64,000 nucleotides of DNA from a bacterium. GTDB taxonomy: Bacteria > Myxococcota_A > Bradymonadia > UBA7976 > UBA1532. The notes beneath the pieces were generated by a model. The model was given only the letters and a program-made list of their open reading frames with translations. It had not been told where the DNA came from and searched no databases. Of this stretch, positions 9,185-20,555 are shown one piece after another. The position numbers were made by a program, and so were the translations under genes. The DNA lies in contig JAUHXC010000035.1 in NCBI GenBank assembly GCA_030427205.1, positions 47,307-111,306 on the forward strand. The letters run 5' to 3'. Every line of letters starts with the position of its first letter. Position 1 is the stretch's first letter.

Positions 9185-10041
9185 CGGAACCACCCCTGCC
9201 GCTCGAGCAGGCCCCGGCGCAGCAGGCCGTCGACCGCGTCGCGCACCACCCCGACCCGGGCCGCGATCTCCGCCGCGTCGTCGTCGGGATCACCGATAAA
9301 GGTCAGCGGGCGGCCGAAGTAGATCCGGTACTTCACCGGCAGCGGCAGCATGCCGACCCCCGGGATGAGCGGGTTGACCGGCACCGGCACCGCGGGCAGG
9401 CCCAGGGTCTTGGCCAGCCCCGTCAGGTTCCACGGGGTCGGATACTGCTCCTCGGCGCCGACGACCCCGACCGGCACGATGGGGGTGTTGGTCTCGAGCG
9501 CCAGCCGCATGAAGCCGTGGCCGAAGGCCTGCAGCTGATACGCCTTGTCGTAGGTCTTGTTGATGCCGCGCACCCCCTCGGGGAAGACCAGCACCGCGTG
9601 CTCTTCTTCGAGCAGCGTGCGGCAGTTCTCCGGGGTGCCGAGCACTTGACCCATGCGGCTGAAGAAGGTGCTGACGAAGGGCAGCGACGGCACCCAGCGC
9701 TCGACCATCGAGCGCACCGCGCGCGGCGGCTCGGCCTCGAGGATGAGCGCGGTGGCGATCATCATCGCGTCGATGGGCACCTGACCGCTGTGGTTGGCGA
9801 TGAGCAGCGCCCGGCCCTGCGGGATGTGCTCGAGGCCGATGGGCTCGACCCGGAACCAGTGGCGGTAGACCTTCTCGACCACCGCCACCGCGTATTTGAT
9901 CTGCTCCGGGGTGAAGCCGAAGTCGTCCGTCGGGCGGTCGCCGCCGATGCCTGCCCGCAGCTCGTCGATGCGATCGAGCAGCTCCGGCGGCAGGCGGGCG
10001 TCGATCGCTTCGGTCAGGATGTCCTGCAGGGCGCCGATCAT
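9181..10041 (-). CDS. Lysophospholipid acyltransferase family protein (PlsC/MGAT-like)
   Basis: 286 residues from the ATG at 10041. The acyltransferase core shows ALLIANHSGQVPIDAMM; the His-to-Asp spacing is longer than the classical HX4D and matches the MGAT/diacylglycerol-type subgroup. VFPEGVRG (block III) follows, then PIVPVGVVGAEEQYP (block IV). Such enzymes transfer an acyl chain to a lysolipid or glycerol-phosphate backbone at the membrane. The N-terminal 60 residues are helical with no signal peptide. The gene is translationally coupled to the downstream SDR gene by an ATGA overlap. It is divergent from the glycerol-1-phosphate dehydrogenase gene, 114 bases away, which makes a shared role in glycerolipid assembly plausible but unproven. 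Confidence 0.85.
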   Translation of the reverse strand: MIGALQDILTEAIDARLPPELLDRIDELRAGIGGDRPTDDFGFTPEQIKYAVAVVEKVYRHWFRVEPIGLEHIPQGRALLIANHSGQVPIDAMMIATALILEAEPPRAVRSMVERWVPSLPFVSTFFSRMGQVLGTPENCRTLLEEEHAVLVFPEGVRGINKTYDKAYQLQAFGHGFMRLALETNTPIVPVGVVGAEEQYPTPWNLTGLAKTLGLPAVPVPVNPLIPGVGMLPLPVKYRIYFGRPLTFIGDPDDDAAEIAARVGVVRDAVDGLLRRGLLERQGWFR

Positions 10042-10155
10042 GGGCCGATTCTGGACGGTGGCGCGCCGCCGCGCAACCGCTGCACGCCACCGCTTGCACC
10101 GGACCGCGGCCCGGGTCCAGGATGCGCCGCGAGAGTCCACCGAGAGGAGATGGCC

Positions 10156-11433
10156 ATGAAGCTCGTAGATCTGGTGCCCGTGGCGCTGCCCGCCGACGCC
10201 GCCGCCGTGCTGCCCGAAGAGGTGCTCATCGGCCGCGGGGTGCGCGGCGCGCTGGCCGACGCGGTCAAGCGCCACGTCGGCGGAGAGCCTTTGCTGGTGG
10301 GTGATCCCGACACCCTGGCCGCCGCCGGCCCGCTCGACCTGCCCCATCGGCTGCTCGACCTCGGGCCGCACCCTCACGCCGACGACGAGACCGTCGAGCA
10401 CCTGCGGGCCGCGCGGGGCGACGCGCCGGGCTATGTGGCGGTGGGCAGCGGCACCGTCAACGACCTGTGCAAGCGGGCCGCGGCCCTCGACGGGGTGCCG
10501 TTCGTGGTGCTGGGCACCGCCGCGAGCATGAACGGCTACGCCAGCGGCATCGCCGCGATCCTCAGCGATGGCCTCAAGACCACCGTGCCCGCCCGGCCGG
10601 CGCGCGCGGTCATCCTCGACACCGACATCCTCGCCGCCGCCCCCGCCCGGCTGGCCCAGGCCGGGCTCGGCGACCTGTTGAGCAAGCCGGTCAGCGACAG
10701 CGACTGGTGGCTCGCCGACCAGCTCGAAGGCACCGGCTACAGCACCCTGCCGGGGCAGGTGGTCGACCGGGCGGTGGACGCCGCCGCCGCCGCCGCCGCG
10801 GGCATCGCCGCCCGCGACCCCGAGGCCCACGGCAAGCTGGGCGAAGCGCTGACACTCAGCGGGGTGGCGATGGTGGTCGCCGGCAGCAGCGCGCCGGCCA
10901 GCGGCGGCGAGCACCTGCTCAGCCACCTGTGGGACATGGAGGCCATCGCCGCCGGCCGGGAGACGCGGCTGCACGGCGCCCAGGTGGGGGTCACGACGCT
11001 CATCAGCGCCGCGCTCTATCAGGCGCTCGTCGCGCTCGAGGCGCCCGACTTCACCCCGCCGCCGGCGTGGGCCGAAGAAGAGGCCCGCGTGCGCCGCGAG
11101 TTCGGCGGGCTGGCCGCGGCGATCCTGCCCCAGACGAAGCGCAAGCAGGCACGGGCCGGCGACCGCATCGACATCCTGCGCGACCGCTGGCCCGAGGTGC
11201 AGAAGCGCCTCGCCGGGCGGGCGATCCCCAGCCCCGAGGCGCTGCGGGCGACCCTGAAGGCCGCCGGCGCGCCGGCCAGCCTCGCCGATCTGGACGAGCC
11301 GCGGGCCAACGCCGCCCGGATCTTCCGCCTCGCCCGGGATATCCGCGATCGGGTGACGGTGCTCGACCTGGCTTTCGAGGTGGGGCTGCTGCCCGGCGCC
11401 ATCGACGACGTGCTCGACGCCGCCGGCGTCTGA
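10156..11433 (+). CDS. sn-glycerol-1-phosphate dehydrogenase (AraM/EgsA-like)
   Basis: 425 residues from the ATG at 10156, chosen because AGGAG at 10145-10149 is well spaced from it; an ATG at 10150 touches that site. The fold is the iron/zinc-type dehydroquinate-synthase-like alcohol dehydrogenase. VAVGSGTVNDLCK is the NAD(P)-binding loop and LGTAASMNGYAS is diagnostic of glycerol-1-phosphate dehydrogenases. The metal ligands are in the GLGDLLSKPVSDSDWW region and GGEHLLSHLWDM. The reaction reduces dihydroxyacetone phosphate to sn-glycerol-1-phosphate, the archaeal-type backbone stereoisomer; some bacteria (AraM) also make it. The C-terminal 100 residues are a helical cap. A nearby AGPS-like gene and acyltransferase hint at ether or unusual lipid synthesis. 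Confidence 0.85.
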   Translation: MKLVDLVPVALPADAAAVLPEEVLIGRGVRGALADAVKRHVGGEPLLVGDPDTLAAAGPLDLPHRLLDLGPHPHADDETVEHLRAARGDAPGYVAVGSGTVNDLCKRAAALDGVPFVVLGTAASMNGYASGIAAILSDGLKTTVPARPARAVILDTDILAAAPARLAQAGLGDLLSKPVSDSDWWLADQLEGTGYSTLPGQVVDRAVDAAAAAAAGIAARDPEAHGKLGEALTLSGVAMVVAGSSAPASGGEHLLSHLWDMEAIAAGRETRLHGAQVGVTTLISAALYQALVALEAPDFTPPPAWAEEEARVRREFGGLAAAILPQTKRKQARAGDRIDILRDRWPEVQKRLAGRAIPSPEALRATLKAAGAPASLADLDEPRANAARIFRLARDIRDRVTVLDLAFEVGLLPGAIDDVLDAAGV

Positions 11434-11437
11434 TCCG

Positions 11438-14670
<3,233 letters not shown>

Positions 14671-14674
<4 letters not shown>

Positions 14675-16026
14675 CGATCGGCCTCCTCGTCGGGCCTGAA
14701 CGCCGCCGGATCGAGCCCGTGGGCCCGCAGCCAGCGATAGACCTGCTGCCGATGCTTGCCCAGCGCCCGCGCCACCTGCGCCACGTTGCCCCCGTGGGTC
14801 TGCAGCAGTGCCGTCAGCGTCTCGGCGTCCGGCGCGCCCGGACGCGCGCTCGGCGGCGGCGCGGCGGGCTCGACGCGCGGGGCCACGGCGGCGTCGGGCG
14901 CGCGCACCGAATCGGGCAAGAGCTCGACCGGGATGCGCTCCAGCCCCGCGGCGAACAGCTGCACCCGGGCCGCGGCGAACTTCAGCTCGCGGATGTTGTG
15001 CGGCCAGTCGTGCAGCAGGAGCGCCTCGGCGGCGGCGGTCGACAGCGGCGGCATCGGCCCGGCGGCCCCCTCGGCGAGGAAGATGCGGAACAGGTGCAGC
15101 ACCTCGGCCCGGCGTTCGCGCAAGCCCGGCAGCTCGATGGTCAGCCCCGCCAGCCGGGCGTACAAGTCGCCGCGGAAGCGCCCCTCGGTCTCCAGCCGGC
15201 GCAGGTCGCGATGGGTCGCGGCCACATAGCGCACGTCCACCGGCAGATCGCGATCGCTGCCCACCGGGCGGATGCGGTTCTCCTGGATCGCCCGCAGCAG
15301 GTTCGGCTGCAGGTCGAGCGGCAGCTCGCCGATCTCGTCGAGAAACAGCGTGCCCCGCGCCGCCGCGACGAAGAGCCCCTCGCGCTTGGTATTCGCCCCG
15401 CTGAACGCCCCGCGCACGTGCCCGAACAGCTCGCTGGCCACCAGCGACCCGCTGATCGCGCCGCAGTTGACCGGCACCAGCTCGCCGCCGCGCCCGCTCT
15501 TGTCGTGAATGCGCTGGGCCAGCCGCTCCTTGCCGGCGCCGGTCGGCCCGTGGATCAAGACCGGCAGCAGCGTGCCCGCCACCCGATCGGCCAGGGCGTA
15601 GGCCCGCGCCCGCGCCGGCGAGGTGCCCACCTCGAGCACCGGCCGCGGGAAGCCGGGCACCAGCCGGATCTCGTCGTAGACCGCCAGCACGTCGCCGAAG
15701 CGCAGCACCGCGCCCGGCGCCACCGGCGTCGGCAGCGGCCCGACCGGCGCGCCATCGAGCGCCGTGCCATTGCGGCTGCCCAGATCGGCCACCGCGCAGG
15801 CCCCCGCCGCCAGGATGAGCCGCGCGTGCCGCCGACTCGCCCGCCGGCTGCCGTCGAAGCTCAGCCCGCCCGGCCCGGGGTCGCGGCCGACCACCCGCTC
15901 GCCGTTGGCCAGCACCCGCGGCGGCGCGGGCACCGGGTGCACGATGGTCAGCGTGCGCAGCGTGCGGGCGACGTCGCCGCTCGGCGGCCGGGTGGTGACA
16001 TCTTCGGTGGCGTCGGCGTGACTCAT
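14671..16026 (-). CDS. FHA-domain sigma-54-dependent transcriptional activator
   Basis: 451 residues. An FHA domain occupies about 25-120, with GRD at 47-49, SRRHARL at 64-70 and LGSRNGT at 82-88, the usual phosphothreonine-binding motifs. A sigma-54 interaction AAA domain follows from about 130 to 350: Walker A GPTGAGKE at 160-167, GAFSGA at 206-211 (the family norm is GAFTGA), and Walker B GTLFLDEIGELP at 225-236. The C-terminus ends in a Fis-type helix-turn-helix at about 400-440 (LLQTHGGNVAQVARALG). It therefore activates sigma-54 promoters in response to a Thr-phosphorylated partner. The partner is plausibly the kinase whose gene overlaps its stop codon by four bases. The Ser in the GAFTGA loop is a conservative change; activity is expected but untested. 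Confidence 0.92.
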
Positions 16027-16205
16027 AGGGCCCGACAGCTTGGCATCGGCGCGCCGGAGGGTCCAGGGGCAGCCGGAGGCATTCGAGCCGGGGCGCTGCC
16101 GCCGCCATCGGCCTCGGCTATGATGCCCTGGGGGTCCTCACGAAAAGACCGCCCGTCGAGCGTGCAATACCCGGGCGAGCGACCGTATCGGAGGCCACTG
16201 CCCAT

Positions 16206-17672
16206 ATGACCGAAGAGCCCGAGGACGACCCTCGCCGCATCGGCTACATGCTCATCCTGGCGTTCGCCGGCTGGCTGGCAGGCGTGTTCATATTCAGCCC
16301 CTTCAGCGAGATCGGGATGGTCTGGGGCGGCCTGTTGGGCGCCATCGCCGCGCCGAGCGTCGCCTATGGCTGGCGTGCGAACAAGCCGCTCGACGAGCCT
16401 GACCACGAACGCATCGGTCGTCTGCTCCTCTGGGCCTTCGTCGGCGGCCTTGTCGGGGCCCTCGTCGGCGGGCCCTTCGGCGTGTTCGGGGCCGGCTGGG
16501 GCGCCCTCTTCGGCGCGGTGTCGGGGCCGTTCGCCGGCTTCGCGCTCGGCAAGCGCCCCAAGCTGCCCTCCGCCGACCCGCTCATCCGCGGTGTCGCCGG
16601 CGCGCTCGAAGATGGGCGGGCCGAGGGCGCGCAAGCCGCCGGACGCCACGGTGGCCAGACGGTGCGCTTCTGGACCGAGCGCAGCGCCGCGCCCGGCGAG
16701 CTGCAGCTCAACTGCAGCGTGCGCGCCGCCCGGGGCGAGGTCTACCTCGACGGCGTCGCCGCCGAAGACCTCGACCACCCGCCGTTTCCTTATCCCGGTC
16801 ATTTGATCGTGCGCCCCGGCGGCATCCGCATGGCCTGGAGCACCGCTGTCGACGACGCGCTCGACGTGGGCGAGGCCTGGGTCGCCGCCATTCTCGCCGA
16901 AGCCGACGCCCGCCGGACCCCCGAAAGCCAGCGCCTCGCGCGGCTGGCCGCGCTGGCCGAGGCCGACAAGCCCTCCGCGGTCGACGTGCTGCTCGCCGAA
17001 GAGCTCGACGACCCGCGCATCCCGGCGCTGGCCGCCCGCCTCGCCGACGCGCCTGCCCCCGGACCCCGCCTCGTCGCCGCCCGCTGGCAGGGCGCCGCCG
17101 CCCTCGACGGGCTGATCGACGGCCTGGACGATCCCCGCTGGCAGGCCCGCGCGCTGCGCCTGCGCGTCGACGCGGGCCCGCTGCCGCCCGACGCGATCCA
17201 GCGCTGGGCCGGCGTGCCCGCGCTGCACCTCGAGCTGCTCATCGACCAGACCCGGCGCGGCCCGCTCGACGCGGTGGCCGGGCTGGTCGCCAGCGCGCCG
17301 GTCTGGCCCGACGCCGAGCGCTTCGTCGCGCTGGCCGCCGCGCTCGCCGAACGCGGCGCCGAGGTCGAGGACGCCGCCCGGCAGCTGTTCGAGGGTCAGC
17401 CCGCTGGCCGGCAGGCGCTGGCCCGGGCCCTGGGCCAGCTGGGCGGCATGCCCGCCTTGATGACCCTGCGCAGCGCCCTGAGCGACTGGCCCACCCTCGA
17501 CGCCGAAGAAGCGGCGATCCAGCAGGCCATCGCGCTCATCGTGCACCGCCTCGGCGACGCGGCCACCGGCGCCCTGGCCCTCGACGTCGAGGACCCCGAC
17601 GCCGGTGCTTTGAGCCTGGGCGCCGAAGCCGAAGGCGGGCTGACGCTGCGCGAAGGCCGAAGCGGGGTCTGA
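16206..17672 (+). CDS. Membrane-anchored protein of unknown function with Gly-rich helices and helical repeats
   Basis: 488 residues, not recognised. The first 120 residues hold four or five Gly-rich hydrophobic helices (LILAFAGWLAGVFIF, GGLLGAIAAPSVAYG, LLLWAFVGGLVGALVGG, GAGWGALFGAVSGPFAGFALG) resembling glycine-zipper membrane segments. The central part (about 150-230) looks like a small beta domain. The C-terminal 250 residues are Ala/Leu-rich helical units that could be HEAT-like repeats (RIPALAARLADAP, PRWQARALRLRV and similar). The gene is divergent from the FHA activator across 179 bases in which I find no convincing promoter. It is convergent with the SDR gene, only 11 bases apart. 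Function cannot be assigned. Confidence 0.7.
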   Translation: MTEEPEDDPRRIGYMLILAFAGWLAGVFIFSPFSEIGMVWGGLLGAIAAPSVAYGWRANKPLDEPDHERIGRLLLWAFVGGLVGALVGGPFGVFGAGWGALFGAVSGPFAGFALGKRPKLPSADPLIRGVAGALEDGRAEGAQAAGRHGGQTVRFWTERSAAPGELQLNCSVRAARGEVYLDGVAAEDLDHPPFPYPGHLIVRPGGIRMAWSTAVDDALDVGEAWVAAILAEADARRTPESQRLARLAALAEADKPSAVDVLLAEELDDPRIPALAARLADAPAPGPRLVAARWQGAAALDGLIDGLDDPRWQARALRLRVDAGPLPPDAIQRWAGVPALHLELLIDQTRRGPLDAVAGLVASAPVWPDAERFVALAAALAERGAEVEDAARQLFEGQPAGRQALARALGQLGGMPALMTLRSALSDWPTLDAEEAAIQQAIALIVHRLGDAATGALALDVEDPDAGALSLGAEAEGGLTLREGRSGV

Positions 17673-17683
17673 CGCGTCCGCCG

Positions 17684-18322
17684 TCAGGGCGTCGTCGCGA
17701 CCGCCACCCCGCGGCCGACCCAGGTCTCATCGTCGAGCTGCGCCAGCATGAAGTGGGCCAGATCGAGGCGTGAGGTCGTCGTGAGACCGTCGACGAGGTA
17801 GCCCTCGGCGCACCGGTAGTCGGTGACCGTCGGCGTATCGATCAGCTGCGCGGGCCGGGCGATGATCCAATCGACGTCGCTCTCGAACAGCATCTGCTCC
17901 ATGCGCCGCATGTCGGCGTAGAGCGTGCGCCCGATGAACGACTTGAGCACCAACGACCAGAAGATCCCCTCGCCGAGATCGATGCCCGGCTTGGTGCCGC
18001 CCGACGTCACCGCGATCAGGCGGCGGATGCCCGCCGCGCGCATGCCGTCGAGGATGTGCCCCATGCCCACGCTGTAGACCGAGACCGGCTTGAGCGTATA
18101 CGGCACACCAAACGTCGACAGGACGGCGTCGTGCCCGGCGATCACCCCGCGTACGGCGTCGCCGTCGAAGAGGTCGCAGCCGGCGACGGTCAGGCGCGGC
18201 GCCTCGAAAGGGAACGACTCTGGCCGACGGGTCACGGCGGTCACGTCGTGGCCGTCGTCGAGGGCGAGGCGCGTCAGCAGAAGGCCCACCGGGCCGCTGG
18301 CGCCGAAGAGCACGAGCTTCAT
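17684..18322 (-). CDS. NAD(P)-binding atypical SDR (NmrA/SDR_a5-like)
   Basis: 212 residues. It begins MKLVLFGASGPVGLLL, the GxxGxxG dinucleotide-binding motif of atypical SDRs, followed by VTAVTRRPES and a VLSTFG strand. The region RLIAVTSGG is the strand-5 motif; the YxxxK catalytic pair is lacking, as usual in this subgroup. Related proteins act as NAD(P)H-binding redox sensors or flavin/quinone reductases. Its start overlaps the stop of the MarR-family gene by four bases (18319-18322), so the two form one operon. It is probably controlled from the palindrome at 18831-18849. The substrate is unknown. Confidence 0.85.
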   Translation of the reverse strand: MKLVLFGASGPVGLLLTRLALDDGHDVTAVTRRPESFPFEAPRLTVAGCDLFDGDAVRGVIAGHDAVLSTFGVPYTLKPVSVYSVGMGHILDGMRAAGIRRLIAVTSGGTKPGIDLGEGIFWSLVLKSFIGRTLYADMRRMEQMLFESDVDWIIARPAQLIDTPTVTDYRCAEGYLVDGLTTTSRLDLAHFMLAQLDDETWVGRGVAVATTP

Positions 18323-18810
18323 GGGGTATCCTCCGATTCGGGGGCGGGCGGGCCGATGATGTGCTGCAGACAGTGAATGAAACCGGCATAGTCCGCCGCG
18401 CTCACGCCGGCGAAGGCCGCGCGCAGGTAGCGCTCGACCAGCGGCACCAGCCGCCGATGCAGCCGGCGCCCGTCAGCGGTCAATACGACCCGCTTGAGGC
18501 GCTTGTCGCGGGCGACGGCGACCCGGCCGACGAGCCCCTCCGCCTCGAGTCGGCTGACGAGCCGGGACAGGTGGTGCCGACTCTTGTCGACCCGCTCGCC
18601 CAGCTCGATCTGGGTCAGCCCGTCGACCTCGCCGAGCGCCGCGAGCACGGTCCACGTCTCGACCGTGATGCTGCGGCCGCCCGTCGCGAGGGCGTCGGCC
18701 AGCCCGGCGCGCAGCCGGTGGTGGGCCTTGCTCAAGAGCCGGCCCGGGGACATCGCGGGCGCCGCCGTCGGACGTGCGGCGGTCGGCTCGTGGGTCTCGG
18801 AGGTCCGCAT
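18319..18810 (-). CDS. MarR-family transcriptional regulator
   Basis: 163 residues from the ATG at 18810, which has GGGG five bases upstream. In-frame ATG 18840 and TTG 18849 lie inside a perfect palindrome and have no ribosome-binding site, so I place the start downstream, though 18840 cannot be excluded. The winged helix-turn-helix shows LTQIELGERVDKSRHHLSRLV (read as LTQIELGERV then DKSRHHLSRLV) followed by LEAEGLVGRVAVARDKRLKRVVLT, the classic MarR wing with the DxR motif. Long helices at both ends would form the dimer. It most likely represses itself and the overlapping SDR gene. The inducer is unknown; such MarR-SDR pairs often respond to phenolic or oxidative compounds. Confidence 0.9.
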   Translation of the reverse strand: MRTSETHEPTAARPTAAPAMSPGRLLSKAHHRLRAGLADALATGGRSITVETWTVLAALGEVDGLTQIELGERVDKSRHHLSRLVSRLEAEGLVGRVAVARDKRLKRVVLTADGRRLHRRLVPLVERYLRAAFAGVSAADYAGFIHCLQHIIGPPAPESEDTP

Positions 18811-18830
18811 GGACCCCGTGATACGGATGT

Positions 18831-18849
18831 TTGTTGCCATTGGCAACAA
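18831..18849. promoter_or_regulatory. Perfect 19-bp palindrome, probable MarR operator
   Basis: TTGTTGCCATTGGCAACAA is a perfect inverted repeat of two 9-bp arms around one central base. The shape (TTGCC-n-GGCAA) matches typical MarR-family boxes. It sits directly upstream of the preferred MarR start (18810), where a bound dimer would block transcription of the marR-SDR operon. The 85-bp repeat array begins only 31 bases away on the other side. Confidence 0.75.
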
Positions 18850-18880
18850 GTTTCATGCGGTCCGCGGGCAGATGTCGGCC

Positions 18881-20555
18881 GGCGCTCGGCGAGAACGCCG
18901 CCGACGGGACCTTCGAGTCAACGCAGTTGGTCCGAACCGCCGTCGACGGGACCCCCTCCTGGAACGGCGCTCGGCGAGAACGCCGCCGACGGGACCTTCG
19001 AGTCGACGCAGTTGGTCAGAACCGCCGTCGAGGGGACCCCCTTCTGGAACGGCGCTCGGCGAGATCGCCGCCGACGGGACCTTCGAGTCGACGCAGTTGG
19101 TCAGAACCGCCGTCGACGGGACCCCCTTCTGGAACGGCGCTCGGCGAGGACGCCGCCGACGGGACCTTCGAGTCGACGCAGTTGGTCAGAACTGCCGTCG
19201 AGGGGACCCCCGCCTGGAAGGGGGCTCGGCGAGATCGCCGCCGAGGGGACCATCGAGCGAACGCAGTGGGTCAGAACCGCCATCGAGGGGACCCCCTTCT
19301 GGAACGGCGCTCGGCGAGATCGCCGCCGACGGGACCTGCGAGGGAACGCAGTTGGTCCGAGCCGCCGTCGACGGGACCCCGTTCTGGAACGGCGCTCGGC
19401 GAGATCGCCGCCGACGGGACCTTCGAGTCGACGCAGTTGGTCAGGACCGCCGTCGAGGGGACCCCCGCCTGGAAGGGCGCTCGGCGAGATCGCCGCCGAC
19501 GGGACCTTCGAGTCAACGCAGTTGGTCAGAACCGCCGTCGAGGGGACCCCCGCCTGGAAGGGGGCTCGGCGAGAACGCCGCCGCCGGGACCTTCGAGTCG
19601 ACGCAGTTGGTCAGAACCGCCATCGAGGGGACCCCCGCCTGGAAGAGCGCTCGGCGAGATCGCCGCCGCCGGGACCTTCGAGTCAACGAAGTTGGTCAGA
19701 ACCGCCGTCGACGGGACCCCGTTCTGGAACGGCGCTCGGCGAGATCGCCGCCGACGGGACCTTCGAGTCAACGAAGTTGGTCAGAACCGCCGTCGAGGGG
19801 ACCCCCTCCTGGAACGGCGCTCGGCGAGAACGCCGCCGACGAGACCTTTGAGTCGACGCAGTTGGTCAGAACCACCGTCGACGGGACCCCGTTCTGGAAG
19901 GGGACTCGGCGAGATCGCCGCCGACGGCGTCTGCGGCGTGCGCCGATCCTCGCGGGGGTCCCGTCGACGGCGTCTGGCGTCCGCGCGCCGAGCGCGCAGG
20001 CCCCGTCGGCACGGATTTCGGTGAGGGTCGATCGGGGCGGGCGCCCCGTCGACGGCGTCTGGCGTCCGCGCGCCGAGCGCGCAGGCCCCGTCGGCACGGA
20101 TTTCGGCGAGGGTCGATCGGGGCGGGGGTCCCGTCGACGGCGTCTGGCGTCCGCGCGCCGAGCGCGCAGGCCCCGTCGGCACGGATTTCGGCGAGGGTCG
20201 ATCGGGGCGGGGGTCCCGTCGACGGCGTCTGGCGTCTGCGCGCCGAGCGCGCAGGCCCCGTCGGCACGGATTTCGGCGAGGGTCGATCGGGGCGGGGGTC
20301 CCGTCGACGGCGTCTGGCGTCCGCGCGCCGAGCGCGCAGGCCCCGTCGGAACGGATCTCGGCGAGGGTCGATCGGGGCGGGGGCCCCCTCGACGGCGTCT
20401 GGCGCGCGCTGACCGAGCGCAGCTGCCCCGTCGGCACGGGCTCTGGCGAACCTCGAACCTGTTGGGGGTCCTGTCGATGGCGTCTGGCGCGCCGGGCTCG
20501 ACGACGGCTGGCGGCGGGCATCAACCGAGGCGAGCGCCGCCTCGTGATCATCGCG
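18881..20555. repeat. Array of about nineteen 85-bp tandem repeats in two families
   Basis: A recurring block GGCGCTCGGCGAG starts at 18881, 18966, 19051, 19136, 19221, 19306, 19391, 19476, 19561, 19646, 19731, 19816 and 19901, an exact 85-base spacing. A second family, with the core CCGTCGACGGCGTCTGG, starts at 19961, 20046, 20131, 20216, 20301, 20386 and 20471, again every 85 bases. The CCGTCGACGG core of family A (for example at 18940, 19025, 19875) falls in the same phase (within one base) as family B, so both derive from one lattice. Each unit also looks like an imperfect dimer of 42/43 bases, since the ACGGGACC motif occurs twice per A unit. Because 85 is not a multiple of 3, any protein read-through would change frame at each unit. 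No gene is supported here. Confidence 0.92.

Noticed and set aside
14675..16108. Upstream extension of the second kinase to a 1556-residue protein
   Set aside because: The extra 480 residues are out-of-frame translation of the FHA-sigma-54 gene. A GTG with AGGAGG at 14674 is the real start.
16027..16205. Sigma-54 promoter (TTGGCA near 16040)
   Set aside because: The -24-like box has no proper -12 GC/TGC element at the right spacing.
18881..20555. CRISPR array
   Set aside because: There are no short conserved repeats with unique spacers. The whole 85-base unit is conserved, and no cas gene is present.
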